A stretch of 64,000 nt of DNA from Pigmentiphaga sp. H8 (GTDB taxonomy: Bacteria; Pseudomonadota; Gammaproteobacteria; Burkholderiales; Burkholderiaceae_B), in contig NZ_CP033966.1 of NCBI RefSeq assembly GCF_003854895.1, positions 3,286,001 through 3,350,000 of the forward strand, given 5' to 3'. Every line of letters starts with the position of its first letter. Positions within the stretch are counted from its first letter, which is position 1. The notes beneath the pieces were generated by a model. That model was given only the letters and a program-made list of their open reading frames with translations. It did no database searches and was not told the origin of the DNA. Both the position numbers and the translations under genes were made by a program. Shown in pieces: positions 40,983 through 48,598 of the stretch.

Positions 40983-42413
40983 TCAGGCCAGGGTGTACGC
41001 CGTTTTCACGGTGGTATAGAACTCGGCCGCGTAACTTCCCTGCTCGCGCGGGCCGTAGCTCGATCCCTTGCGGCCGCCGAACGGCGCATGCGGGTCCACC
41101 CCCGCCGTCGGGCAGTTCACCATCACCATGCCGGCCTGGGCATGCCGCTTGAAATGCGTGGCGTGCTTGAGCGAGGTCGTGCAGATGCCCGCCGACAGGC
41201 CGAACTCGGTGTCGTTGGCCAGGGCCAGCGCTTCGTCGTAGCCCGCCACCGGGATCACCGCCGCGACCGGTCCGAAGATTTCCTCGCGGCAGATGCGCAT
41301 GTCGTTGGAGCAGTCGGTGAACAGCGCCGGCTCCAGGTAGTGGCCGTCCGTGGCGCGCGCCACCCGCCGGCCGCCGTGGGCCAGCGTGGCGCCCTCGTCG
41401 CGGCCGATGCGCAGATATTCCTCGTCCTGCTGCAACTGGCGCGCATCCACCACCGGGCCGATGTCGGTGCCCGGCGCCAGCGCGTCGTCCACGCGCAGCG
41501 CGGCCATGCGCTCCTTCATCGCCCGCACGAAGCGGTCGTGGATGCCGCGCTGGACGATCAACCGGCTCGATGCGGTGCATCGCTGCCCGGTCGAGAAAAA
41601 GGATCCCTGGACGGCGCACTCGACGGCCTGGCCCAGGTCGGCATCGTCCATCACGATCAGCGGGTTCTTGCCGCCCATTTCCATCTGCACCTTGGCGAAC
41701 CGCTGCGTGGCCGCCCGCGCCACCTGCCTGCCGGTCGCCACCGATCCGGTGAAGCTCAGTGCGTCGATGCGCGCATCGTCCAGCATGGCCTGCCCGACCA
41801 CGCTGCCGCGCCCCATGACGAGGTTGAAGACGCCCTCGGGCAGCCCGGCACGGCTGATGATCTCGGCCAGTGCCCACGCGCTGCCGGGCACCAGGTCGGC
41901 CGGCTTGAAGACCACCGCGTTGCCGTATGCCAGCGCCGGGGCGATCTTCCAGGCCGGGATGGCCAGCGGAAAATTCCACGGCGTGATCAGCCCCACGACG
42001 CCCACGGGCTCACGCGTGACCTCCACGTCCACGCCGGCCCGGGCTTGCGGCAGGCGGTCGCCCCGTACCCGCAGCGCCTCGCCGGCGAAGAAGCGGAAGA
42101 TGGCCGCCGCGCGCGCCGCCTCGCCCACGGCCTCGGGCAGGGTCTTGCCCTCTTCGCGGGCCAGCAGCCGTCCCAGTTCGTCCTTGCGCCGCAGAAGCTC
42201 GATGCCGATGGCATCCAGGCATTCGGCGCGCTGTGTCGCGCTGGCCAGGCCCCACCCGGGTGCCGCATCGCGCGCCGCGCCGATCGCCCGCTCCACCTGC
42301 GCCGGCGTGGCGTGCGCATATTCACCGACCAGATCGCTCACGTCGGAAGGATTGATGTCGCGCGTGGCGTCCTCGCCTTCCAGCCATTGCCCCGCTACGT
42401 AGTTCGCATGCAT
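40983..42413 (-). CDS. NAD(P)-dependent aldehyde dehydrogenase (semialdehyde type)
   Basis: A 476-aa aldehyde dehydrogenase with N147 (TPWNFP), E245 (MEMGGKNP) and nucleophile C279 (GQRCTASS). The segments DAPFGG-like PHAPFGGRKGSS and FTGSVATGR resemble 2-oxoglutarate-semialdehyde and benzaldehyde/vanillin-type enzymes, so the substrate is open. In this operon it would oxidise the aldehyde released by the TPP decarboxylase encoded 29 bp upstream. The start is the ATG at 42413; the frame continues upstream without conservation. Confidence 0.85.
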   Translation of the reverse strand: MHANYVAGQWLEGEDATRDINPSDVSDLVGEYAHATPAQVERAIGAARDAAPGWGLASATQRAECLDAIGIELLRRKDELGRLLAREEGKTLPEAVGEAARAAAIFRFFAGEALRVRGDRLPQARAGVDVEVTREPVGVVGLITPWNFPLAIPAWKIAPALAYGNAVVFKPADLVPGSAWALAEIISRAGLPEGVFNLVMGRGSVVGQAMLDDARIDALSFTGSVATGRQVARAATQRFAKVQMEMGGKNPLIVMDDADLGQAVECAVQGSFFSTGQRCTASSRLIVQRGIHDRFVRAMKERMAALRVDDALAPGTDIGPVVDARQLQQDEEYLRIGRDEGATLAHGGRRVARATDGHYLEPALFTDCSNDMRICREEIFGPVAAVIPVAGYDEALALANDTEFGLSAGICTTSLKHATHFKRHAQAGMVMVNCPTAGVDPHAPFGGRKGSSYGPREQGSYAAEFYTTVKTAYTLA

Positions 42414-42442
42414 GTCGTCGATTCTTACGTGACTGGCGCCGC

Positions 42443-44008
42443 TCAAGGCAGCATGACCTCGATCAGGCGCGGTCCGCGTTCGGCCATGGCGCGCCGGAAC
42501 GATCTCCGCAGCTCGCTTACCGTCGTCGCGCGTTCGGCCTGCACGCCGAAGCCCGCGGCCATGCCCTGCCAATCCAGCTCGGGACGCGACAGTTGCAGCA
42601 AGTCGCGCACCGGCGGCGACGCAAGCTCGTAGCCGTTGCGGCGCATCTCGTCGATCAGGATGTTGTAGCGGCGGTTGGAAGCGATGAGGATGGTCGCGTC
42701 CGCGTTCTCGCGCGCCATCGACCACAGGGCCTGCACCGTGTAGAGCGCGCTGCCGTCCGATTGCAGGCCCACGACCTTGCGGTCCGGCGCGGCGACGGCG
42801 GCACCGAACGCGGCCGGGATGCCCTGCCCGATCGCGCCGCCGGTCAGCACGATGCTGGCATGGCGCGAGGTCCGCGCGGCGATGGCGTTGAAGGGAAAGG
42901 CCAGGGTCTTGCCCTCGGCCGAGATGATGGCCTGGTCCGGCAGCCAGGCGGCCACCACGCGCGCGGCGCTCTCGGGCGTCAGGTTCTCGCCCAGGTCCTG
43001 GTCGGTCACGCGTTCGACCGTCTCCAGGCCGCGCCGGGCCAGTTTCAGATCATCGGCCAGGGCCGCCAGCGTGGCCGCGCCGCCCCGCCCTTCCTGGCAC
43101 AGCTCGACCATGCGCGCCGGATCGCCCAAGTAGCTGGGGTAGCCCTCCACGCCGAAGAACGCCACCGGACGCCGCGCGCCGACCAGCGCCACGAGGTCGA
43201 AGCCCAGCAGATAGGCATGGGCCTGTTCGGCCGCGGGATTGAAGCGGCGGATGGCCGGCAGGCCGCCGCCATGTTCGCTGCGCGCGGGGAAGGTCTCACC
43301 CACGACCTCGACGTTGGCCAGGCCCCGGAACCGCAGCGCCTCCATCAGCGCCGGCTCGTGCAGGGCGTCGCCTCCCAGCAGCAGCAGGATCTTCCTACCC
43401 GCGGCGACGTGGGCCGCCACCTGTTCGACCAGGCCGGCATCGAGCATCGCCGGCGTATCCGGCGCGCGGGCGGCGAAGACCGGCTCGTCCATCGCCGTCG
43501 CCTGCAGGTCCATGGGCAGGATCAGGGTATGGATGCCGCCCTGGGGCGCCATCGCGTTGGCCAGCGACTGGCGCACCGACATCACCAGCGAGGCCGGCGA
43601 ATCGGCCCGGTAGACGCCGGCCGACACGGGCCGCGCCAGCGACTCGATGTCGCTGGCCAGCGGCGGATCGGCCTCCACATGCCACGACATGTGTTCGCCG
43701 ATCACGTTGTAGACCGACGAGCCGGCGCGCCGGGCGTTGTGCAGGTTGGCGATGGCGTTGGCGAAACCCGGGCCGAGGTGGGTCAGCGTCATCGCCGGCG
43801 TGCCGCGCATGCGGTAGTAGCCGTCGGCGGCGCCCGAGCACACGCCTTCGAAGGCGCACAGGATAGGCCGCACCTGCGGCACGGCATCCATCGCGCCGAC
43901 GAAGGGCAGCTCGGTCGTGCCGGGGTTGGCGAAACAGACCTCGATGCCCGAGGCGGCGGCGCTGCGCAGCAGCCATTCGGCGCCGGTCTGCCGATCGGAA
44001 GCGTTCAT
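42443..44008 (-). CDS. TPP-dependent decarboxylase, benzoylformate-decarboxylase/acetolactate-synthase-like
   Basis: A 521-aa member of the POX/ALS family. The N-terminal pyrimidine domain has EVCFANPGTTELPFVGAM and the activating glutamate in CAFEGVCSG. The C-terminal pyrophosphate domain has GLQSDGSALYTVQALWSMARENADATILIASNRRYNIL, which is the GDG-N type motif with a Ser in place of the second Gly. No FAD-binding hallmark and no regulatory subunit are present, so a 2-oxo-acid decarboxylase is more likely than acetolactate synthase. The start overlaps the aminotransferase stop (ATGA), tying 2-oxo acid production to its decarboxylation. Confidence 0.82.
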   Translation of the reverse strand: MNASDRQTGAEWLLRSAAASGIEVCFANPGTTELPFVGAMDAVPQVRPILCAFEGVCSGAADGYYRMRGTPAMTLTHLGPGFANAIANLHNARRAGSSVYNVIGEHMSWHVEADPPLASDIESLARPVSAGVYRADSPASLVMSVRQSLANAMAPQGGIHTLILPMDLQATAMDEPVFAARAPDTPAMLDAGLVEQVAAHVAAGRKILLLLGGDALHEPALMEALRFRGLANVEVVGETFPARSEHGGGLPAIRRFNPAAEQAHAYLLGFDLVALVGARRPVAFFGVEGYPSYLGDPARMVELCQEGRGGAATLAALADDLKLARRGLETVERVTDQDLGENLTPESAARVVAAWLPDQAIISAEGKTLAFPFNAIAARTSRHASIVLTGGAIGQGIPAAFGAAVAAPDRKVVGLQSDGSALYTVQALWSMARENADATILIASNRRYNILIDEMRRNGYELASPPVRDLLQLSRPELDWQGMAAGFGVQAERATTVSELRRSFRRAMAERGPRLIEVMLP

Positions 44009-45288
44009 GCCACCATCTCCTGCCGCGTCGCCTCGGCCAGCGCCTCGTCGATGATGTCCAGGCCTTGTTCGAACACGGGCATGGGGGTATTGAGCGGGAA
44101 CAGGAAACGGATCACGTTGCCGTAGCTGCCGCACACCAGCAGGATCAACCCACGCGCCAGCGCGTGCTCGCGCACGGCCTGCGCCAGCGCCGCCGAGGGC
44201 CGCCCCTGCTCGTCCAGCAGCTCCATGGCCAGCATGGGCCCGAGGCCGCGCACCTGGCCGATGCAGCGATGCCGGGCGCGCGCCGCCTCCAGCCGCTCGC
44301 GCATCGCGCGGGCCAGCCGGTTGCCGGTCTCCAGCAGGTCTTCCTGTTCGAACACGTCCAGGACAGCATGCGCGGCGGCCACCGCCAGCGGCGCGCCGGC
44401 ATAGGTGCTGCCCAGGCCGCCCGGCGCCACCGCGTCCATGACCTCGGCCCGCCCGACCACGGCCGACAGCGGCATGCCGCCGGCCAGGCTCTTGGCCACC
44501 GTGGTCAGGTCGGCCGCCACGCCGAAATGCTCCATCGCGAACATCGCGCCGGTACGTCCCATGCCGCACTGGATCTCGTCGGCGATCAACAGCATGCCAT
44601 GCCGGTCGCACAGCGCGCGCAGGCCTCGCATCAGCGCCCGCGGTGCGGGCTGGAAACCGCCCTCGCCCTGCACCGGCTCGATCACGATGGCCGCCACGCG
44701 CGCGGCCTCGACGTCGTAGCGCAGCAGGTCCTCCAGCGCGGCCAGGGAACGGGCCACCGCCTCCGGCGTATCGGCGGACGGGAACGGCACGCGGTAGACG
44801 TCCCCCGGGAAGGGACCGAAGCCGGTCTTGTAGGGCGCGACCTTGCCGGTCAGCGCCAGGCCCATCATCGTGCGTCCATGGAAGGCGCCCGTGAAGCCGA
44901 TGATGGCGGTCCTGCCGGTGGCCGCGCGGGCGATCTTGACCGCGTTCTCCACCGCTTCCGCTCCGGTGGTGAAGAAGACCGTCTTCTTCGCGAAGTCGCC
45001 CGGCACCAGCGCGTTCAGGCGCTCGGCCAGCGTCACGTAGGAAGCATAGGGCACCACCTGGTAGCAGGTATGCGTGAAGCGCCGCGCCTGCTCGACGATG
45101 GCGGCCTCTACCCGGGGATGCCTGTGGCCAACGTTCAGCACGCCTATGCCGCCGGCGAAATCGATGTAGCGGCGGCCGGCCTCGTCGGTCAGCTCGCTGC
45201 CCGACGCCTGCGTGGCATAGATTTCGGTCACCAGGCCCACGCCCCGCGGACAGGCCGCGTTCTTCCTGTCGGTCCAGCTAGCGGTCAC
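44005..45288 (-). CDS. class III (omega/4-aminobutyrate-type) aminotransferase
   Basis: A 427-aa PLP enzyme of the GabT group. The cofactor-binding TTGAEAVENAVKIAR, D237 (LIADEIQCGMGRTG) and the Schiff-base lysine K266 (VAKSLAGGMPLSA) are all present; the Gly-His-Arg-His turn GHRHPRV is standard. It moves amino groups from omega- or beta-amino acids or amines. The GTG start at 45288 overlaps the small upstream gene by 4 bp. Context with a dioxygenase and a 2-oxo-acid decarboxylase suggests a catabolic substrate rather than GABA itself; that is inference. Confidence 0.87.
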   Translation of the reverse strand: MTASWTDRKNAACPRGVGLVTEIYATQASGSELTDEAGRRYIDFAGGIGVLNVGHRHPRVEAAIVEQARRFTHTCYQVVPYASYVTLAERLNALVPGDFAKKTVFFTTGAEAVENAVKIARAATGRTAIIGFTGAFHGRTMMGLALTGKVAPYKTGFGPFPGDVYRVPFPSADTPEAVARSLAALEDLLRYDVEAARVAAIVIEPVQGEGGFQPAPRALMRGLRALCDRHGMLLIADEIQCGMGRTGAMFAMEHFGVAADLTTVAKSLAGGMPLSAVVGRAEVMDAVAPGGLGSTYAGAPLAVAAAHAVLDVFEQEDLLETGNRLARAMRERLEAARARHRCIGQVRGLGPMLAMELLDEQGRPSAALAQAVREHALARGLILLVCGSYGNVIRFLFPLNTPMPVFEQGLDIIDEALAEATRQEMVA

Positions 45289-45518
45289 GACCCCTCTCCT
45301 TGTTGATGGCCGTCGGCCAGGCCGACGATGTCCTGCGCGAACACGGTCCGTTCGTCATCGCCGACCAGCTCCGGCTCGGACGGGTGTTCCACGTAGCGGC
45401 AGATCAGCCAGACGCCGTCCTGCGGATTCTCGATCAGCTCGACGATGGCGCCCTCGTTGGTCCGCAGCCGGGCTCCCGGCTTGATGTCGATCAGATTCAG
45501 CGCGTTGTGTCCGCTCAT
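45285..45518 (-). CDS. small protein of unknown function (77 aa)
   Basis: I do not recognise this gene. The 77-aa product is acidic and has the alternating pattern of a small beta-barrel: LIDIKPGARLRTNEGAIVEL, VWLICRYVEH and RTVFAQDIVGL, with one Cys and no membrane segment. It is likely real because it is locked into the operon: its ATG is 3 bp after the Bug gene stop and its stop overlaps the aminotransferase start (GTGA). An SH3-like or CoA/nucleotide-binding accessory role is possible. Confidence 0.7.
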   Translation of the reverse strand: MSGHNALNLIDIKPGARLRTNEGAIVELIENPQDGVWLICRYVEHPSEPELVGDDERTVFAQDIVGLADGHQQGEGS

Positions 45519-45521
45519 GCT

Positions 45522-46499
45522 TCACCCTTCGGCGCGGATGTTCGCCAGCCGCGCCACTTCCTTCCACCGCGCCAGTTCGGCCCGGTTGAAAGCGGCATAG
45601 GCGGCCGCGTCCTTGGTGGCGACCTGGAAACCCACGGTCTCGAAACGCTGCACGTTCTCGGGCTGCTGCGCGCCGCGCACGATGACCTCGCCCAGTTTGC
45701 GGATGACGTCGGGCGGCGTGCCGGCCGCCGCGTAGGCGCCCAGCCAGCTGGTCACGACGAACTCCGGCATGCCCGACTCCATCATGGTCGGCACGTCGGG
45801 CAGGTCCTTGGTGCGCTGGGCACTGGTCACCGCGATGGCACGGAGCGTGCCGGCCTTGACCAGGGCATTGACGGCGGGCGCGTTGGCGAACGCCATGTGG
45901 ACGTCGCCGTTGCGCAGGCCCGAGATGACTTCGCCGCTGGACCGGTACGGGATGTGGATCACCTTGGTGCCGGCCTGGAGGTTGAACAGCTCCGAAGTGA
46001 AATGGGCCGAGGTGCCCACGCCGTTGGTGGCGTAGTTCAGCTTGCCGGGGTTGGCCTTGGCGTACTCGATCAGTTCGCTCACGTTGCGCGCTTTTACGTC
46101 GCGCCCCACCAGCAGCACGTTGACGAACTCCGCCACCTGCGCCACCGGCGTGAAGCTGGCCTGGGGATCCACCGGCAGATTGGGATTCAGGATGACGGGC
46201 AGGATCAGGCCGCCCAGGCCCCCCGACAGCAGCACGTGACCGTCGTGCGGCTGTTGCAGCACGTATTGCTGGGCGATCGTGCCCGTACCGCCGCCCTTGT
46301 TCTCGACGATGGCGGGCTTGCCGAGTTCCTTGCTCAGGATTTCCGCCATCAGCCGCCCGGCGATGTCGGTCACGCCTCCCGGCGGATAGGCGACCACGAC
46401 CTTCATCATGCGCGACGGAAAACCGTCCTGGGCCCACGCGGGACAGCCACCCAGCGCCGCGGCGCCGGCCAGCATCTTCAGCACATCTCGACGATCCAT
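45522..46499 (-). CDS. tripartite tricarboxylate (Bug/TctC) binding protein, possible Tat substrate
   Basis: A 325-aa Bug receptor. The N-terminus MDRRDVLKMLAGAAALGGCPAWA has a twin-Arg motif (RRDVLK) before the hydrophobic core, and LGGC could serve as a lipobox, so Tat export and lipid attachment are both possible; AWA/QDG is the alternative cleavage point. The mature part has MMKVVVAYPPGGVTDIAGR, NKGGGTGTIAQQ and NYATNGVGTSAHFTSEL. It sits inside the catabolic operon, 16 bp after the dioxygenase beta gene, so it probably captures the pathway substrate. Confidence 0.85.
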   Translation of the reverse strand: MDRRDVLKMLAGAAALGGCPAWAQDGFPSRMMKVVVAYPPGGVTDIAGRLMAEILSKELGKPAIVENKGGGTGTIAQQYVLQQPHDGHVLLSGGLGGLILPVILNPNLPVDPQASFTPVAQVAEFVNVLLVGRDVKARNVSELIEYAKANPGKLNYATNGVGTSAHFTSELFNLQAGTKVIHIPYRSSGEVISGLRNGDVHMAFANAPAVNALVKAGTLRAIAVTSAQRTKDLPDVPTMMESGMPEFVVTSWLGAYAAAGTPPDVIRKLGEVIVRGAQQPENVQRFETVGFQVATKDAAAYAAFNRAELARWKEVARLANIRAEG

Positions 46500-46515
46500 G
46501 TTTCGATACCCCCAG

Positions 46516-47058
46516 TCAGAAGAAGACGGTCAGCGCCTTGCCCAGCAGCACGGTCTGATCCAGCAGGATCTCGCGCCGCAGGACCTTCCAGCCCGATTCG
46601 GTGCGGCTCAGCGTATCGTTGCGCTTGCCGACGAACCAGGCCACCTCGGTGTCCAGGCGGTTCTGGTAGACGATGAAGCGCGAACGGGTCCGGATTTCCT
46701 CGTCCAGCCCGGAGCCGGACGTCTCCAGGATGCGTACGTTGGTCAGCAGGTGCGAGGTGCGCGAGGCGGGTTCCTCGGCCCAATGCATGCCGGTGTTGAT
46801 CTGCTCGACCCGCTGGCGCAGCGTCGGCAGGCCTTCGTCGAACCACGCGGCCTCGAGCCCCTCCCGGGTCCGTTCGCGTTCGCGGTTGTCGCGCCTGACG
46901 TTGCGCGCGATCGGCATCCAGTAGCGGATGTCCTCGTGCAGCAGCGTCAGCCATTCGTCGAAGCGGCGCTCGTCCAGCAGGTCGGCCTCGCGGTAGAAGA
47001 ACTGTTCGACCTCGCGCAGCAGGAAGGCGTGGTCGGGATTCAGGTGAGTGTCGGTCAT
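46516..47058 (-). CDS. Rieske non-heme iron oxygenase, beta subunit
   Basis: A 180-aa small subunit of ring-hydroxylating oxygenases (nuclear-transport-factor-2 fold). Typical parts are VEQFFYREADLLDERRFDEWLTLLHEDIRYWMPI near the N-terminus, SHLLTNVRI, RSRFIVYQNRLDTEVAWFVGKRNDTLSRTESGWKVLRREILLDQTV in the second half. It forms alpha3beta3 with the upstream alpha subunit and has a structural role. It lies 12 bp after the alpha gene. Confidence 0.93.
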   Translation of the reverse strand: MTDTHLNPDHAFLLREVEQFFYREADLLDERRFDEWLTLLHEDIRYWMPIARNVRRDNRERERTREGLEAAWFDEGLPTLRQRVEQINTGMHWAEEPASRTSHLLTNVRILETSGSGLDEEIRTRSRFIVYQNRLDTEVAWFVGKRNDTLSRTESGWKVLRREILLDQTVLLGKALTVFF

Positions 47059-47070
47059 GGCGCGCTCCGC

Positions 47071-48414
47071 TTATTCGCCGTAGGTGGGCATGAGGTCGTC
47101 CCACGAGCGCCCTTCCATGAACTGCGCCCATCTCGCGTAGTAGTTCCGGTTGTTCTCTTCGGTGAACTCGCCCGTCGTCACCGCGCCGCGCAGGCCCGGC
47201 ACCGGCTTGGCGTGCCCGATGCCCATCTGGTAGTTGTAGTGCAGCGTGCGGGCGATGGTGCCGGTGCTCGACTCGGTGGCGTAGCACCAGTTCTCCATGT
47301 CATCGGACTCGGTCATGCCGCCCGGCCCCGAGTAGCGCAGGTAATAGGCGCGCGCCGCGTCCTTCACCTCCTGCGGGGCGTCCTTGTCCACGAGATAGAT
47401 GCGCCACATCTCGGTCTCGGTCGCGCTGACCGGATGGAACACCGCGATGGTGCGCGGCTGGCGGCCGTGCACGGCCATGTTGGGGAATATGGTGCCCACG
47501 CTGTGCAGCACGCGCATGGTGCCGGCCAGGTTCCGCTCGCGTTCCTCGTACACCTTGCGGTAGTACTGCTCCACCTCGGGATAGTTGGCGAAGATGGGCG
47601 TATAGGGATTTTCCTCGTAGTACGGCGCGCGTCCGACCAGCCCGTGCCCCAGGTCCTTGAAGGAGATCGACACCCGGTGCGGCGTGGGATCGCGCCGGCC
47701 CTTGCCGCCGGGCCCGATGCCGACGACGTCCACCGACCGGTGGCTGATGTCGTGGTAGAGATCGGCGTTGAAGTTCTCGGCCGCGGTCTTCCAGTTGCAG
47801 GGAATGCGCCATTTCTGCACGCCGCCTATCATCTCCGATCCGCCCGCGCTGCCGTCGCGATGGTCCAGGGCGAAGTCCAGATACAGCTTCATGTCGCCCA
47901 GGTAATCTTCGAACGACGGCGCGTTCTCGTCCCAGGTCGCCCAGATCGTGCCCTTGTAGTTGACCAGCTTGGCCACCGCCTTCAGGCCCCAGTTCTTCTT
48001 GTCCAGCTCGCCGTAGTAATGGGTCTTGAAGCCCGGCACGCCGACCAGTTCGCCGGCCCGTTCGACCAGCTTGCCGTCGGTGGAATAGCTCCAGCCGTGA
48101 TAGGGACAGGTGAAGGTGCGGTTGTTGCCCTGGTCGTAGCGGCACAGCCGCATGCCGCGGTGCAGGCAGCTGTTGAGCAGGACCTGCAGCTGGCCCTGGC
48201 GGTCGCGGGTCAGGATGACCGAATCGTTCCCCATCCGGCTGACGAAGTAGTCGTCGGGATTGGGCACCATGCTCTCGTGTCCGACGAACAGCCAGGCACG
48301 GGAGAAGATCTGTTCCATCTCTTCCTGGAAGATGTCTTGATTGACGTAGACTTCGCGGCTGACCGTGCCCAGCTCGACGTCGACCAGTTGCTGCGGGGAC
48401 CACTTCCGACTCAT
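47071..48414 (-). CDS. Rieske non-heme iron oxygenase, alpha subunit
   Basis: A 447-aa catalytic subunit that dihydroxylates an aromatic ring (or mono-oxygenates a side chain). The Rieske 2Fe-2S ligands are C83, H85, C103 and H106 (CLHRG, CPYHGW). The mononuclear iron site has H221 and H225 with the bridging D218 in NFNADLYHDISHRS; a third carboxylate ligand is expected in the C-terminal third. The sequence is closest in pattern to biphenyl/toluene/benzoate-type two-subunit oxygenases. No ferredoxin or reductase gene is in the window. It is first of the ten-gene operon, 184 bp after the large regulator gene, behind a strong palindrome. Confidence 0.93.
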   Translation of the reverse strand: MSRKWSPQQLVDVELGTVSREVYVNQDIFQEEMEQIFSRAWLFVGHESMVPNPDDYFVSRMGNDSVILTRDRQGQLQVLLNSCLHRGMRLCRYDQGNNRTFTCPYHGWSYSTDGKLVERAGELVGVPGFKTHYYGELDKKNWGLKAVAKLVNYKGTIWATWDENAPSFEDYLGDMKLYLDFALDHRDGSAGGSEMIGGVQKWRIPCNWKTAAENFNADLYHDISHRSVDVVGIGPGGKGRRDPTPHRVSISFKDLGHGLVGRAPYYEENPYTPIFANYPEVEQYYRKVYEERERNLAGTMRVLHSVGTIFPNMAVHGRQPRTIAVFHPVSATETEMWRIYLVDKDAPQEVKDAARAYYLRYSGPGGMTESDDMENWCYATESSTGTIARTLHYNYQMGIGHAKPVPGLRGAVTTGEFTEENNRNYYARWAQFMEGRSWDDLMPTYGE

Positions 48415-48535
48415 GTGTCGTTCTCCGGATTGCGTGAACGGCGGCGGGGATGCGGGCGCGGCCAGATGGCGCGCCGGCGTCCTGCCGGACATGTGTCTAA
48501 GGTAGAGGTGGGGCCTTCGGGTGTCTACGCGGGCC

Positions 48536-48556
48536 CAGCCATACCGGGTATGGCTG
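48536..48556. promoter_or_regulatory. perfect palindrome upstream of the dioxygenase operon
   Basis: The arms CAGCCATACC and GGTATGGCTG flank a single central G. It lies 122 bp before the alpha-subunit ATG and 42 bp after the regulator stop codon, on no coding sequence. No T-run follows in either direction, so an operator or activator site is more likely than a terminator. Confidence 0.55.
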
Positions 48557-48598
48557 ACGTGAATATCGGGCCCGCGCGGCCGGGACGGCGGGGTACCG

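Noticed and set aside
42443..44008. Acetolactate synthase (ilvB/ilvI) for branched-chain synthesis
   Set aside because: No small regulatory subunit and no ilvC neighbour; the operon is catabolic and the TPP motifs fit a 2-oxo-acid decarboxylase better.
37700..48414. Integrative element borders around the catabolic operon
   Set aside because: I found no integrase, tRNA junction or direct-repeat pair at its edges; transfer remains possible but unsupported.
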